Assembly (NCBI GenBank): GCA_039707655.1
Contig: CM077665.1
Coordinates: 309,132,486 to 309,196,485 of the forward strand
Source: Elymus sibiricus
Taxonomy: Eukaryota > Streptophyta > Magnoliopsida > Poales > Poaceae
Length of the DNA stretch: 64,000 bases
Reading direction: 5' to 3'
The notes below the pieces were generated by a model, which was given only the letters and a program-made list of their open reading frames with translations, was not told where the DNA came from and searched no databases. A program made the position numbers and the translations under genes. Below, one piece after another: positions 39,648-52,300 of this stretch; position 1 is the stretch's first letter; each line of letters begins with the position of its first letter.

Positions 39648-42208
39648 TTATGAATCCCTTTATGCTCGTCTTAAATTCCAGGTTGTTCTAAATTTCACGA
39701 ATCAGGCGTCTTTCAGATCCATGGGTTGTCATCCAAAGGTGTTGTTCCTGTGGTGGACGATTCGCTTCTCCAAATACATGCCTGTACCTTGAGCGAAGGG
39801 ATTTTGTGACCATTTGCTTTTGACGGCTGAATTGTTAGATCCGTCAGTTTATGTCGTCTGCCTCCTTTTCGCATGCCGCTGTGGATGTTTCGCCACCGTT
39901 GCTGGTTCATCTTCACTGGTTTATGATGCCAACGGCCAACGCCAATTGATATCTTCTCAAGACGACGGTCGGTGGTAAAGTTGAAGAATGTTTTCTTGAG
40001 GCTTTCTGTCTAAGCAAGACGCCAGGAGGAAACGGCTCATCCCATATATGGTTCCTGTTTGCCGATCAAATGATCCGTGTTTCCTGCTTGTCTGTCTCCG
40101 AACACCGCAGAAAGGTAATTGTGTTGGTAAGCTGATGATGCGCATGTGAGGACGTGCGTATTGTACTACTTGATGTACCAGTACATTGGTAGGCTAGGAC
40201 GGCCTTTGCCATGTCGGGTGCGCTCGCTTGGCAGGCCACAAGACAATAAAAAGTATATTTGGTGGTGTTCGCGGGGTGGAGATCGCACGGGGGAACTATC
40301 TATCTATTTTGCCCGGGTTCTCCACCCTGCCACGGTGTCTCTGTCCTTCTCCTGTGTTGTTGATTCCGCGGCATCATCTGAAGTACGCCACGATCCTACA
40401 TAGCAAATATGTCGTCAGACCCGGGCGCAGCGGTAACTACGTTCTGAAGATCAGTATAACTACGCATGAAGGTACATCTAACACTGCTTCTTTACGCGTT
40501 ATATCAATTTAAATTTGAAGTGACCTCGAAACATTACTGCTTATCGTAAGGGTCAACCTGAGCTGACCTCAAGTTGTCGATCTAAAATTTCATGTGCACA
40601 TTATCTCAACATAAAATCACCTGGTACTTGGTGGTGGACCTCAGCTTTCATCTTTTGGTTCGATAAAAGGTTGATCATACCCATAAATTTCCCACAGCAT
40701 GATCATACCCGCAAAGTTTGTACCCTTGCACCCCAAGAATGACAACAGTTAAATTCCCACCAGCATGATCGTACCCGTAAATTTTGTACCCTTGCACCCC
40801 AAGAATGACAACAGTGAAACTCCCACGAGCAATATGCAAGGCTAAATAGTCCTGAGATTTTTTTTGTTCATTTGCATATCCGTTTTATCTTACCATGCTG
40901 TGTCCATAATCTTGTGGCCCTAAGAAGGTGAATTACTTGTTCTATTCGGTCCTTGTTGTATTCAACTATTTTCAGTTCTGTATACTATTGAAGCACTTGA
41001 GTTCTTATACTATTGAAGCACTTGAGCCCCATTTGTTTTATTGAGGAATCACTCTTGATCCTCTAAAGGCTCGAACGGGTTACCTACTCCTAAGGGTCAA
41101 AGCAAGCCCTTTAATTCAATTCTTTATTCTTACATTAAAATTCGGATTTCAAACCAAGACCGCTATGTGAGAATCGCTGAATAACGTTCTCTTTGTACAA
41201 CTTGTTAGTCTTTGAAATTTATTTGTATTTTAGTTCTCTTATACTATTGAAGCACTTAAGTTCTCTTGTACAACTTGAGTTCTCTTATACTATTGAAGCA
41301 CTTAAGGACTGGAGCTTGTCCAGAAGTTGCTGCTACATCATACTCCCTCTCGGTGATCAGTTGGATTAGCGTTCAAGGATTACTCAGATTGTCATATCTA
41401 ATGAAGTTGCAGACAGTTATGATTGTGAATGCCATTTTCGCTCGTGTTCATGTTGATATATACAGATGCTGCACCGAGGAAGCCTGGTTGGGCAATTTCA
41501 GTTTGCTGATTGCCTACTTATATTGCAATTTTCTTTGTAAGATTGGAGGATTCGTTATCATAAAGATTTTTCGTAGCTTAAAATATGCTGTCTTCAGAAG
41601 ACTGACTTATGAGCTGTGATTTAATTTATTGTATAAAAAATTGTACATTTCTTTGAAATTCTTATTTTTATGCTTCTCATTCTAGCAAGAATTGGATGAA
41701 CGTCGTTCTAACAAATTTAATTTTAGTAAGCAGGTTAATTCAAATTAGATGGAAGGGCTTGATCTGAATATTTTGATTTGTATGCTTCCATTCATAACAA
41801 GATTGTGATTAACAAATTTAATTTCAGTAAGCAGGGTAATTCAAAGTGGATGAATTGTCACTCAAATTCGGTTGGATTGGAGAATCTTGGGTCTGTGCAT
41901 CAGTCTGAAACGAATCTGGGCTGTTCATCAGTCTGAAACGACTTGATCTGATTTCTTCTAACTTAAAAGATGATTGTGAATAAATAGTGGATCTTTAGCT
42001 CTGAACTGGAAAGAGCATTCCCGCAAACAAATTGCTGGGAATGATGGTTCGACTCCATCAAGATCCTATTTTTTACACTCAGTTGGGAGGCGCATTTTCA
42101 GTTATGTACCATGAGCCAGGATTGATGAAAATTTAAATAAGCATTTTTTTGTGAGAAACAAACAACCATCCCGAAATATGTTCTGACGTTCTTCGGTGGT
42201 TATTGCAG
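39648..42208. other. Intergenic or intronic sequence with local duplications
   Basis: No recognisable protein. A unit of about 70 bp containing TTTGTACCCTTGCACCCCAA is tandemly repeated at about 40690-40830. The phrase TACTATTGAAGCACTT recurs near 40983, 41010, 41239 and 41290. A segment with AACAAATTTAATTT(C/T)AGTAAGCAGG occurs near 41719 and 41812. If the exon at 42209 belongs to a gene starting near 36.9 kb, this region would be its introns. Confidence 0.4.
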
Positions 42209-42479
42209 GTCCAAGGGAACAGGGACCATCCAGAGCTATGGTTACAACTCGTCTACAGAGTCGCTGGAGCTCTCAATCAGAGAGAAGGATGCACCTCTGA
42301 AGCGCAACATGTTGGGACAAACCCACTGGACAGAGGTAGACGAAGGAGACACCACGATCTTTCCGGCGACAAACGCCGCGGTGCACGAACGCCTGTGTCT
42401 TGGCTTTATTTCTCATAATGACTCGAGCACATACATGGAGGTACACACGCAGCATAACCTGGAAGAACTCTCACGTTGA
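42209..42479 (+). CDS. Unidentified terminal exon, 89 codons
   Basis: After a TATTGCAG acceptor the sequence stays open for 89 codons to a TGA at 42477-42479. It contains SLELSIREKDAPLKRN, GQTHWTEVDEGDTTIFP and LCLGFISHNDSSTYMEVHTQ. Composition and codon use look like ordinary plant coding sequence, and there is no in-frame ATG near the start, so it reads as a last exon. I do not recognise the family. No convincing upstream exon was found. It may be an orphaned exon of a gene broken by the transposons at 37-39 kb. Confidence 0.4.
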
Positions 42480-43029
42480 CCGGACGCACACCACGGTCCG
42501 GACGGAGACTACATCTTTCTTAGGCCCTTCACTTGGCTCGGCTCACATCATCGCTGAGAAGACACGCATACACGCGACTACATCTCAGACCCCTGGCCAC
42601 CCTCATGGCATTGCACTCTGGCTGGTTAAATAGGCATGGGCGACGTACGCGCTGAGCAACGCCTGTGGCCGAGTCTCACTTGCACGTACTCCAGTACTCC
42701 ACGATCCACACTACTCGGCCACACTCCGTTGCGTGCATGCAGCTAGAGATTCGCTCCACTAACCCGTACGACATGCACCAACTAACTAGCCAGCTAACCA
42801 CCTGGAGACTAACTCCACTAACCTGTGCAGTGCGTGCAACTCATGACATGCTAAGTCAAGATTAGTGCTAACACAACATTGCGCTTCAAGATCTAAAAAG
42901 TTTCGCGCTTCAAAAGACATTGGAAGTTTACCCGTGAGGATTTGTTTGGTCATTTCATTGTGGTCCGTAGGCGTGGGAAATACCGTTGAGGCGACACATG
43001 CCATGTATCGAGCGCCGATCTGTCAACGT
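42480..43029. other. Spacer without recognisable features
   Basis: Contains a TTAAATAGG sequence and short frames on both strands. I see no gene or element end. Confidence 0.4.
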
Positions 43030-45110
43030 ATTTTTATGAATGACCATTGTCCTCTCTTTATTGAGTTGTTGGGTTGGCCTTCTCAGGTTAGTAATTTTTC
43101 TGAACAATTGGGATGCGAGTTATTGGGAGACGGGAGGTTTAGTCAGATGATCAAATTAAATCTTGTTGAGCTTTGGGCAGCAAATAGGATATCTCAAAGA
43201 CGTGGCTGGTAATCTGGACAGGTTAATGAAACTGGTTATCTTCCTAAAAAGTTTGATGGGATAATAAAATTGGTTATCTTACAAGATTATTTGCTCTTTT
43301 AAAGAAATGATCGGTTGGCTATTTTAGAGAGCAAGAAAATCCTTAGAGAGATTGATGCACTTCTTTATGTAGAAGCAGATATCTTGTATGGATCATACGA
43401 AATGGGGAGATAGTAATACTAAATTCTTCCGGGGGAAGGCATCTTGGTCTCTTGGAGAGCGAAGAAAAAAATATATCTATGATTAGGAAAAGCGATGAGT
43501 CTCTTACGGAGAATTTAGAGGAAATCGAGAGTATTAGTAATTCTTTCTTAGAATATTACTAGTTCTTTCTTCAAGGAGCTTTATTCTTCTGATTGTTTGG
43601 TTGCCCCCCCTCGCATTATCGCTTGTTAAGCCTCTGGTGAGTGATGGCGGGCAACTTTAATGACGGACGAGAAGAAGCAATAGCCCCTTTATTAGTAGGT
43701 ATAGATTGCTTGCTAAGCCTATGGTGAGTGATGATATGAATGGCTGATCTTTGCAAAGCTATTTCTTGATTAGTGATTAGTGATGTCCTTTTTTAAATTG
43801 GACCTTTAAAAGCCCCAGATTCTTCTGATGGTTTTCCTTCAAGATTTTTCATCGAGATTGGGGTTTCCTCGAAGATAATATTGTTTGTGTCGTCCAATAA
43901 TGCTTTATTTTTTATTCTAGAATTATGCCAGATGGCATTATTAAAGATTTTAGGCCGGTCATTTCTAAATGTCGTGTCAACAAACTGCGACCTATGGCAT
44001 GATCTCTTCCACTCAAAAGTGTGTTTATTTCAGGCAGATTAATCTCTGATAATGCACTAATTGATTTTGAACGTATGCATTCTTTAAGTGTACCTTAAAA
44101 GATTATCAAAGGGACTTTTGTGCTTATAAGTTAGATCTGACTAAAGCTTACTATTGTGTGGATTGACATTTTTCCTAAAAAGTATGCTTGGAGCTTTGGG
44201 TTTTGGTGCGATCTGAATTAATTGGAATAGGACTTGTGTTACATTGGTGATTTTTTTGGTATGTTTTAGTGGCCACTTGTTGGATTCGTTCTCCCTTTTT
44301 CGCGGGCTCAGGCAAGAGGATCCTTTCTCCGTACTTGTTCCTGTTTGTGGTTATTGTTTAAGGATGCATGTGGAATTTCATATCAACAGACCATTGATCA
44401 AACCTTTACAATTTAAAAATATTCTAACGATTTATGAAGAGGGGACGAGTCAGTTGAGTCCTGACCAGTGCTCTATTGTGTTTGGAAATGACAAGTGCTC
44501 TATTATGTTTGAGAAGAGTTGTAGCTTGAAAAAATCAAGTGGCCACTATAGTTATTTAAAAATACACGTTTGATTGTTTTGATGATAAATATCGGGGTTT
44601 ACAAGTGCCAAAAGGAAGAATGAAGGCATGTAAGTTTCAGCCGGCCAAAGACAAAGCTAGCTCAAAAGGCTATCCAACTCGATTGAAAAATATGCTTCTC
44701 GTGGGAAGTTCAGATAACACCAGTTATTAAGGTTCTTCGGTCTATGCAATGAGAATTTTTAAATTTTCGGATTCTTTGTGAGGAATTATCCAAGAATTTT
44801 CTGATTTTTTTATGGGGAGATGAAGAAACAAGAAAAACTCATTGGTCGGTATGGGTTCTAATGATCTTAGGCTATTTTATTAGGCACTACTGGCTAAACA
44901 GGCTTGGCGATTATTGATAATTCTGGATTCACTTTGTGCAAAATTGATGAAGGCAAATATTATCCTCATGGGCATCTTCTTGACACGGTCTTTCCACGGT
45001 TGGTGACTTGGCTAGGTATTATGTATGGACTGAAACTTCTTTAAATATGGTTACTTGGAGAGTGTTTAATGGATCTAGTATAAATATTTGGAGAGATAGC
45101 CGACCCCCTA
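43030..45110 (+). pseudogene. Decayed L1-type LINE: reverse transcriptase and C-terminal region
   Basis: Landmarks of a plant L1 ORF2 appear in order but in shifting frames: TKWGDSNTKFF near 43395, KAPDSSDGFPSRFF near 43810, LISDNALIDFERMHSL near 44042, AYKLDLTKAYY near 44128, GLRQEDPFS near 44306, LLAKQAWRLL near 44888, and YYPHGHLLDTVF near 44962. The Tyr-x-Asp-Asp catalytic motif is not found, and several deletions and stops are present. The endonuclease domain is missing or unrecognisable. Such elements copy themselves by target-primed reverse transcription; this one cannot. Confidence 0.85.
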
Positions 45111-46892
45111 GTTCCTCCATGCCTTGCTCATGATGGTGATCCTTGTACCTCCTGTGGTGATGTTTGGGGATCTCCAGGACTCTAGACCAAGGATTGACAT
45201 CTTTGATACCAAATATAAGATACGAACTACTCTCAACATGAATTTCATGGGAAAATCATATAATTCGTTGCTTAATCCACCAAACCACCCTCACAACGAA
45301 TCCATTACAAGCTTACAAGCACGACTGGAGCCACCTCCTTCCTAGCCAAGTAATCTCAGATGGAAACACGTTCCTAAGTAGACATGAGAGAAGCGTTACA
45401 CCTAGCGGCCCCAGTCCGGGCCGACCAACTATCCCGGGAGCCTGGTCTTGTGTTTGGACCTTTCTAAGGGCCCAAGGTTTGAATGCTATTTATCCCACTC
45501 CTCTTCTACTCCTGGGCTTGGATCTTGCACCGCCGATGAGCTAGTGTCGTTGAAAGATGTGCAGAGATACCTATAGCTGGGAATGGTTAGGCGGAAGTGG
45601 GGTGTTGTGCAGAGCTACCTATAGCTGGACTAGGGCCTCGGCTGGAAAAGGGAAGGAGGAAGGAAGGAGAGGCGTGGAGGGAGGAGGGACTGGGTCAACA
45701 GAGGAGCGCAACTCTGAGCGGCGGCATGGACTGGAGGTTCGTCGGAGGGTTACTCTAGTGGCGGACGCATCGAGCCCTAGCTAGTGCTTACGACTGTCCG
45801 ACTGCGAGGCTCTGTTCGTTCACTGCAAAGAGGAATGGATATAACATATACGTAACTTACCAGTGTCATGGTGGGTAGATACCCCTCAACTTCCAAGGAA
45901 GATAACTAAATGGTTTGTTTAGAAGCAACAAAAGTTGGGGTTGCCTGCTGCTAATTTTGCACATGTGAAATCTTTAGCTTTTGGAAGAACTTCTGTCAAA
46001 ATTAGCCCTTTGGTTAGCTTCTAGCTTCTCTAAAGGAGAAGTTTGATAAATAAGCTCAATCAAACACAACCTTAGTTTTGTTATAAGCTTTCAAACTAAT
46101 CCTTCGAAGCCCCTCAGCAATGCTAAAAGGTGTGCTCCTAGCAATGCAAAAAGGTGTGTAACAATTATATTTATGAGTTCATTCTATATACAGCCATTAT
46201 ATTCCATCAGTTCACTCAAAGCACATCATATCAAAAGTCATATTTTGAGAGAGAACTACCTATCCTTGTGTTGGGTTTAAAGGGTTTTCTATTCATACTT
46301 TCAAGCCAATCCTTTGATCTAGCTTGTGAGTGTTTTTTTAGTGTGGAGGAGATTAGCTTTTGTAGCGAAAGAGTAACAAATGCATTACCAAGCAACCTTA
46401 GCCATGTTACTTTTGTACGATGTGTTTATCCTAAATCGGCTAGATGTGCTTGGAAGCCTTTAAAGTGTAAAGAAACTAAAATTTTGACGAACCCCGAAAA
46501 TCGCCTACTTCTTGAAGGTGTATTCAAGTGAGGCTAGACCTTTGTGGTGGTAAGCCATGGTGTAATAGGTCGGTTATTCCTTCATGGACCCTTTGTGGGT
46601 ATTGTCTTTTGTGACCCTTGCAACTTCCATGGTCCTAGAATCTTTATGATTTGAAGCCTACATCAACGTGGATTAGAATAATGCCAACTATCTGAACCAC
46701 ATGAAACATTGTCGAGCCTTATGTGTTTGTGTTTTCCTAAACCTACTCCTTACTCGTGTAAGTTTTTGTTTCCTCTCGTGATTTACTCTTAGTAAACCTG
46801 CATGCATAGGAAGTCTTAGGAAAACGATAGCTAAGTTTAAAATTTGGACAAAAGCTCTTCAGATTTATTTTAGTAGTCTATGCATCCTCCTC
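45111..46892. other. Repeat-derived spacer, unassigned
   Basis: No intact gene. A TTGATACCAAA sequence near 45205 could be a reverse-strand primer-binding site of a Copia-like LTR, but no LTR pair is visible. An open frame at 46154-46531 has no recognisable motif. Confidence 0.3.
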
Positions 46893-46895
46893 TAA

Positions 46896-47352
46896 GAGCA
46901 TCTTCGGTAGATGTTTAGAAAATTCCCTCAATAACCACTCATTGGGGCTCCCAAAAACAATTTCAGGTTATTGGGGATGGAAGCTTTCACATATCCGATT
47001 CCTAATAACTATGAAGCCCACTTGTCAATGATCTCTCTCTCTCTCACTCTACGCGCGCGTGGGGTGCCACGTTGGACGATGATGGTGCTGTGGTGAGCGG
47101 CGGCGGCGGTAGCGTGGCGGGTGACGTGTGCGTCTAGTGGGAGGACAGTGTGTGTGCGTGCGTGCGTGCGTGTTTGTGTTATATGGGCCCCGTAGTATTG
47201 GTGGCGGTATTTGGAGAGCGACAACTCTTATATGTAAGGGACTTGACCTATTTTATATTGAGGAAAAGGAGAGCTGTTGCAACTATTTTTTTGGCCCAAT
47301 TCCTTCAATACCAACAGTTCTATTGGGGAAAGTTTTTTTTGGGGGGATGCTC
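46896..47352. mobile_element. Harbinger-type MITE or left part of a longer Harbinger element
   Basis: The left end GAGCATCTTCGGTAGATGTT and the right end ...GGGGGGATGCTC are inverted, with TAA at 46893-46895 and 47353-47355. The same left end could instead pair with the GGTGCTC end at 49260 (TAA at 49261-49263). Confidence 0.65.
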
Positions 47353-47529
47353 TAAACATACAGATGATCCTACAACCTCGTTGTCTATGTAGACAAATCT
47401 TTGTTTTTAGTTCTAGTGATTTACCCATATATTCAATAGGTTCCCCCCCTTCATTATCAATGATTCTGGTCCATGTGCCTTGTGTGCGTGTTTACTACTA
47501 TAAGCTACAGAAATTAGAACTCATCACCA

Positions 47530-48725
47530 GAAAGCTCGTTGCTCGAATACAACCTTACAAATTTCCATTGGCACGGATCAACCCAACATCACCTATTGGA
47601 AAATGATCAAGGAGTATTTCGATGGGAGAAACACAAGTGGACATATCCGCACGTTTGGGTCTCTTCGTCATCGATGGTCCGCCATATCCAAGGATTATTT
47701 CAAGTGGTCATGTTGTTTCAAGAATGTTTAGCGCATAAACCCTAGTGGTTGCAATGACGATGATAAGGTGATTGTTTGCTCGCTTTCTCTTCTTCAATAA
47801 AAATTGCCTCCGTTTTAGTATATATTGTTTGCTCTCTTGTTGGACTAGAGGGAAGAAATGACAGAGGAAGAAGAAAGGGAAGCCCTTCACTTTGCATCAT
47901 TGTTGGGCCGAGCTTGAACATGATGAGGAGTGGAAGACTCGTGAGACACTTGAAATTCCAAACAAGAAGAGCTCGGTTGGGCATGATGATGATTCAAGTG
48001 AGGACGAAGACAAACAGAGTGACACTCCAAACTCGGTGACGTCTAAGGGTACAAAGGCCGGGGACAACGATATCGAAGAATTACTCGAAGCAGTGTGAAT
48101 GCAAGGAAGATATATGCCGAAGAGAAGAAGGCTTTGAAGATAAAAGAAATGAAGAAGAGGGCGGCGGAGCTTTGGAAGGCGGTGGCCGAAGAAAAGAAGG
48201 TGGCGGCGGAGGAGAAAAGGACGGCGGTCGAGGAGAGAATTGCATTGGCCGAGGAGAAGAAAGCGGAGGTCGATTCCCGCAGGGTGCAACTTCAGGAGAG
48301 GAAGCAAGCCATGGCCAGGAGAGGTTGGCCGAAGAGAAAGAAGCAAACATGATGTTCATGGATACAAGTGGCATGTTGCGAAGCAAAAGGCGTTTGTTGA
48401 GATGAAAAAATATCAAATTTTGGACAAAAGGTCCATGAATTTGATGAGTTTGATGGGTGGTGGCATGGGAGGTGGCATGACGAGTGGCGTCATGAATGCT
48501 ATGGGAGGAGGCATGAGCAACATGGGATGTGGCATGAGCGGCATGGGAGGAATGGGTGCCTATATGGATGGGTTGATGAACATGATGAACTGTGGCTTTG
48601 GAGCTACGATGAATGTTATGGGAGGTTTGAGTGACGACGTGAATGCTACAATCGACGACAATGAAGAAAAAGAAGATGAAGCCAACAATGAGGACAAAGA
48701 AAACACGAGTGAGAAGGAGGGTTGA
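47530..48725 (+). pseudogene. Myb/SANT-like protein with NAM-associated C-terminal domain, decayed
   Basis: The first part, near 47595-47770, encodes YWKMIKEYFDGRNTSG and FGSLRHRWSAISKDYFKW, the trihelix-like SANT domain found in Harbinger-associated and GST-T3-like grass proteins. A stop and a frame change follow. The middle (47892-48095) carries AELEHDEEW and EIPNKKSSVG. The C-terminal coiled coil (48095-48352) has YAEEKKALKIKEMKKRAAEL and repeated AEEKK blocks, as in the NAM-associated domain. A frameshift near 48350 leads into a Met/Gly-rich repeat (GGGMGGG, GGGMSNMG) ending at a TGA at 48723-48725. These proteins probably bind DNA and may assist transposition. At least three frame breaks make this copy non-functional. 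Confidence 0.65.
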
Positions 48726-49239
48726 AAAATCAGATTTCTTTTCTGTATGTTTGCTCATGCACTTTTGTTGATGTTGGCACTATGTTTGCGACTTGCATTT
48801 GAACTTCATATGCGAATTTAAAGTTCAATTTTGTATATTGTTAGGTGTTGTTAGTTTGTATTGTTATGTTGCAAAAATTCGTATATTTATGTGCCTATTG
48901 TAGTTGAAATGCATATGCAAATCATAGTTGAAATGCATATAACATATGGTTCGGTTGTGTGCGGCAGCAGTGCGTCTGCCCTATTTAGGGGCTGTTGCTG
49001 TTCGAGACGACTACTTCTAGTGCCCCAAAAAAGCCCTTTTTGTGCCCAAGACTTTTTCGATATGTTTAGGGCACATCTAGACGTGCCCTAGTCATTACAC
49101 ATCTAAGCGACTCAATCAAGCATAAAAATAATAAAAAAACCAGATGATCCCTGCGTAAAATCAGTGACATATGATTTAGGGCACATCTAGATGTGTTTTA
49201 GAAAAAAAAAAATTCCTCTACGACCTTTTTATACCCTAA

Positions 49240-49260
49240 AATAGGCATCTGTTGGTGCTC
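49240..49260. repeat. Right terminal inverted repeat of a Harbinger-type element
   Basis: CATCTGTTGGTGCTC followed by TAA at 49261-49263 is the reverse form of the GAGCACCAACAGATG end type. It closes an element lying immediately upstream of the OEP16-3-like gene. Confidence 0.65.
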
Positions 49261-49263
49261 TAA

Positions 49264-49385
49264 AAGCCCATCAACCGGATGATATTTGGCTCACCGAAAG
49301 GGTCACCCGATATTGGGCCCTCCGTGCTACTCAGCCCGACCTCTGTTCAGTCACCTCGACGCCAAGCCCGACCACAGCACCAGGA
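49264..49385 (+). promoter_or_regulatory. Compact promoter and leader of the OEP16-3-like gene
   Basis: Only about 122 bp lie between the transposon end and the start codon. It contains AGCCCATC and TTGGGCCC (near 49311), i.e. TGGGCC/T 'site II' motifs common in promoters of plant nuclear genes for organelle proteins. No TATA box is evident. Confidence 0.5.
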
Positions 49386-52300
49386 ATGTCTACTCCGGCC
49401 GGCGACGGCGAGGCCACCGGCGCAGGGACGCCGGAAGCAGCAGCGCCCTTCTCCACCGACTGGAAGGAGCGGATCTTGGTCCCCGTCGTGGCCGCCGGTG
49501 AGCTGCCCTCACCTGTCCCTCGTTTTCACTTCCGCCTCCGTTGGAGTCAGGACTCAGGAACTTGTCGTGGCTTTCATTCACTTTCGGGAGATATCTCTGA
49601 TCTGTTGAGTTCGTTGACCTGGTTGCTTCGCAGGTGTTGTCGGAACTGGGTTCGGGCTGCTGTCGCGGCACAGGGCGCGCCTTGGCCCGATCCGAGCTGC
49701 CGCTACCTATGCGGCCAACCTCTCCATCGTGGCCGGATGCTACGGAGGTGAGGCCTCTAATACAGGCATCAGATTTGTTGCCTTGATTGCAACTTCGAGA
49801 TGAACTGAATCAACCTGTTTGATGTTGCTGCGTGGAACATTTAGTGTAGATGGTATCATGATTTGGCGGTGGAATACGTTTCCTGTTTCTAGTGCACCGT
49901 CTGAGATACTGGTTATGCATCCTTTTACCATTGAATTAAGGGGATTATGGTTTGATGAATTTTCCAGTCATTTATAGTGGGAAATTTGAATATGGTGCCT
50001 GCCATGCCCCTGCCCGTGCTATGAACGGTTTGCAAAATGTTGTGCCCTAACCATTGAAAAAAGCTCAAATTCACCCAAGGCCTCCTTGTATTATGAGTGC
50101 CAGGTAGTATTTGATTATCCTAGTCTGTTGTTCACTTCATTATTATTGGATAAAATTGCTTGTAAAGTAAATCGCTGTGTTGAAGCAACATTTTTTTGTT
50201 CTTTGATATTTTGGTCCCAAGATTTAAGGTCTTTGCTCATCATTAATCACACAGACAGCATGGCAGGCTGGCAGATATAGTCTTGCAACACATTGCTCAT
50301 AGCAGGATATGTTTATTACTGCCAGCACTTGACTAGTGAAAGAATGTGCCCCGGGATTTACCTCTCAATTCGCTGGGAATTGTGTAAGTGACATGTTGAA
50401 TTAGGATGTAGCCGTGGCTCTATATGTGTTCTTGGAATAGTGTATTTTTTGCTGGTTTAGCTTCTATTGGTTGGCATGGATGAATGTGCTAGTTTTTAAG
50501 TCACCGAATATTGTTTATGTCTTGATCTTTAGTTGGCTATATACAAGTTTCAACTGCTGGCTCAAGTTTGCTTTAAGGATGCAAGTTAAATATATAGCTA
50601 CAGGTTAATTTAAACAGAAAACAGTGGCCCATACTATTGCCAGCTCCTGTGGTATTGCACGCTTGCACAGTTTCGTGACCTCCTTTTCTCTACTTTTGAA
50701 ATGTTAGTTTGCTCATGTGTATTAATCAAGGTAACAAACAGCATGTTGGAGTAAACTTGTAAGGCACATACTCTTTTGATACTTAGGTGCACGTGAACTT
50801 GCAAGAGATGCTCGAGCTACAACACCTGATGACCTCATGAATTCTGTTGTTGGAGGGCTAGCAAGTGGAGCTATTCTTGGCCGAATACAAGGTTGGTCAT
50901 TATATTCCACAATCATATGTTGACTTATGTTTCTTTTCATACTTAACATCTTTCAGTGACTCACATCTGCAGTTTTCTTCAAGTCAAATTTGACTATAGT
51001 GCTCAATTCCTCATTGTCCTTATGGATTTGATCACCGCAGTGCACCAAGCAAACTTATACTCCCTCCGTTCCTAAATATAAGTCTTTTTAGAGATTTCAG
51101 TAAGGACTACATACGGATGTATATAGACGTATTTTAGAGTGTAGATTCACTCATTTTCCTCTGTATGTAGTTCATATTGAAATCTCTAAAAAGACTTATA
51201 TTTAAGAACAGAGGGAGTATATCTGAAAGAATTAAGTCTATGATATCACACATACTAGCAGATCAAGATACATATTAAATTACATTACGTACTGAAGCTC
51301 AGGGAAACGTGCGATTGTGGTCAGTCATGTGCGTTCTGGTGGAGCTTGTGCAAGTGCTTAGAAGCTAGGTGCTGTGCCAACTGGCTGCATCAGAGATTAG
51401 ACACGATCAAAATAATTTTTTTACCACATGACCTCCTCGTATAATGGGACACTCTTATTTTCACACAAGCACATTTTGTTTTCAACTACATAAATGTATC
51501 CATGTACCAAACATCACAGGGTGAATTTAAACGACACCTTAGGGTTATCTTGTTCTCTACAATCACATGCTGTGTGTGGCCAGGGGTGTAGTAGCAAGGC
51601 AACTATTGAGAAAGTCTGTTTTCTGTATTTTGAGAGATGGCAGATTGCTTGTATTACTTTGCACATTTGGGGTCTCCATGGGATCTTCTGATCTGTTCAA
51701 AGTAACCCCAGCACCCCCAAAAAAAACTTCCACTTGACAAGGCTGAACATCATAGATAATTTTAGCCCTGTTCCTGTAATAAGTACTCCCTCTGTAAAGA
51801 AATATAAGAGCATTTAGATCACTATTTTAGTGATCTAAACACTCTTATATTTGTTTACGGAGGGAGTATCTTTTTTGATTGATCTGCAAGTTGGCAGCCA
51901 TTCTAACTCTATTGTAGTTCAGGAACCTAAAGATATTTGACCTTGGTTTCCCATAGTTATTTGAGATCAGTTAGCATCTACTGCAAATTTCAATCGGTTT
52001 TGGTAATTCTCAGACGCCTCAAATGTTTGTTAATCCTGCTCATCTCAAATTAAACAATACTAAACCTAGAATTGTAGTTCAATTATGTGCAGTATTTAGT
52101 AGACGTTACTGCAATTCTCAGTTTTAGTGAGGTTAATCCTCCATAGGATACTTCTTGGTAACTTAGATTGCCGTTTGTCTTTTCAGTTTCAAACAGGCTT
52201 AATCATTTCCTCAAATTTAAATTTAAATCAATTCTCTATATACAGTGGGAGGGGGACGAGGAAGATTGGATGTTGATCCAATGGATAAGAAATGTAACTG

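Noticed and set aside
45840..46090. Possible DNA transposon with GTTTGTTTAGAAGC and CAATCAAACACAACC ends
   Set aside because: The ends pair poorly and no matching target duplication was found.
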